The notes below the pieces were generated by a model, which was given only the letters and a program-made list of their open reading frames with translations, was not told the origin of the DNA and did not search any database. A stretch of 64,000 nt of DNA, from assembly GCA_963850605.1 (NCBI GenBank), contig CAWKLX010000003.1, positions 613,200 through 677,199 on the forward strand, written 5' to 3'. Made by a program: the position numbers and the translations under genes. This DNA is from BOG-908 sp963850605. GTDB lineage: Bacteria > Pseudomonadota > Alphaproteobacteria > Acetobacterales > Acetobacteraceae. Shown in pieces: positions 63,827-64,000 of this stretch; within the stretch, counting starts at the first letter, position 1; every line of letters begins with the position of its first letter.

Positions 63827-64000
63827 CCATTTGCCAGGTTTTTTTCGAAAAGCGTTCTCAGAACCCAAACAAGCATACTAAAGCAAGCGCCGGTCAAGAA
63901 CGCTGGGGCGTGTGCGTTCAACCATTCGAGACCGTCACCAATCAACGTCACAATCACAAACAGCGCAGGCATCAATCGCAAGTAGGGTGCTTTAGACCAC
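63823..64000 (-). CDS. Small membrane protein (partial at right edge)
   Basis: An open frame from the right edge ends at a TAG (63823-63825) after 58 codons. It has two hydrophobic stretches (MPALFVIVTLIG; FLTGACFSMLVWVLR) separated by a short polar loop. The start is outside the window. It converges with the exported protein gene, whose stop it overlaps. No family recognised. Confidence 0.5.
   Translation of the reverse strand, partial: WSKAPYLRLMPALFVIVTLIGDGLEWLNAHAPAFLTGACFSMLVWVLRTLFEKNLANG

Noticed and set aside
1..64000. CRISPR arrays, rRNA, prophage or integrase
   Set aside because: No direct-repeat array, no rRNA-like segment and no phage structural or integrase gene was seen; the hairpin repeats are dispersed, not regularly spaced.

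Overview
This 64 kb window is GC-rich chromosomal DNA from an alphaproteobacterium. Gene order (ffh-rpsP-rimM-trmD-rplS next to leuC-leuD-leuB), a CcrM methyltransferase with a C-terminal extension, and two families of small hairpin repeats between genes fit Rhodospirillales, probably Acetobacteraceae. The family-level placement is inference from gene content. No rRNA, CRISPR, prophage or integrative element was seen. There are two tRNA genes and one faint transposase remnant.

Layout. 1-3.7 kb: three MFS transporters, the first cut by the window edge. 3.8-8.0 kb: purine phosphoribosyltransferase, CsaA, an L,D-transpeptidase translationally coupled to an R. etli-type asparaginase, and a small membrane protein. 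8.2-11.0 kb: a DoxD-like protein overlapping a fusion of two DoxX-like membrane modules with an NDH-2 domain. 11-18 kb: YqgE, peroxiredoxin, a T5orf172/Sel1-like protein, an overlapping xdhC-xdhC-mocA operon, RidA, a CHAP protein and a GlsB-like protein. 18-26.5 kb: esterase, SDR, CcrM, two class III aminotransferases, a short LOV photoreceptor, a Spy-like protein and small stress-type proteins. 26.7-33.5 kb: SRP/ribosome/tRNA-modification operon, leucine genes and tRNA-Arg. 33.5-40.5 kb: NnrU, YajC, a DUF815 ATPase, MoaB, MetH, a CobW-like fragment and a GNAT protein. 40.6-51.7 kb: a one-strand cluster of a type I secretion ABC exporter, its HlyD adaptor, a Sel1-repeat protein, a 951-residue double glycosyltransferase, a proline-rich protein with a possible W-repeat, and a second glycosyltransferase. 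51.9-58.3 kb: EmrAB pump, pyrophosphatase, tRNA(CAU), CutA and polyamine genes (puuD-puuA). 58.5-63.8 kb: two related exported proteins, an ECF-type sigma factor, a membrane Ser/Thr kinase with TPRs and a small exported protein.

Several genes in widely conserved families are interrupted by one- or two-base indels (yqgE, an aminotransferase, a DUF2934 gene, metH twice, hlyD, the Sel1 gene, the proline-rich gene, the kinase twice). In every case simple indels restore one full-length protein. Five of these ten sites lie exactly on a GTAC tetramer with a duplicated flanking base. A systematic sequence error is the simplest explanation. The most interesting biology is the secretion/glycosylation cluster, the DoxX-NDH-2 fusion, and the sigma factor-kinase module beside a small exported protein family.
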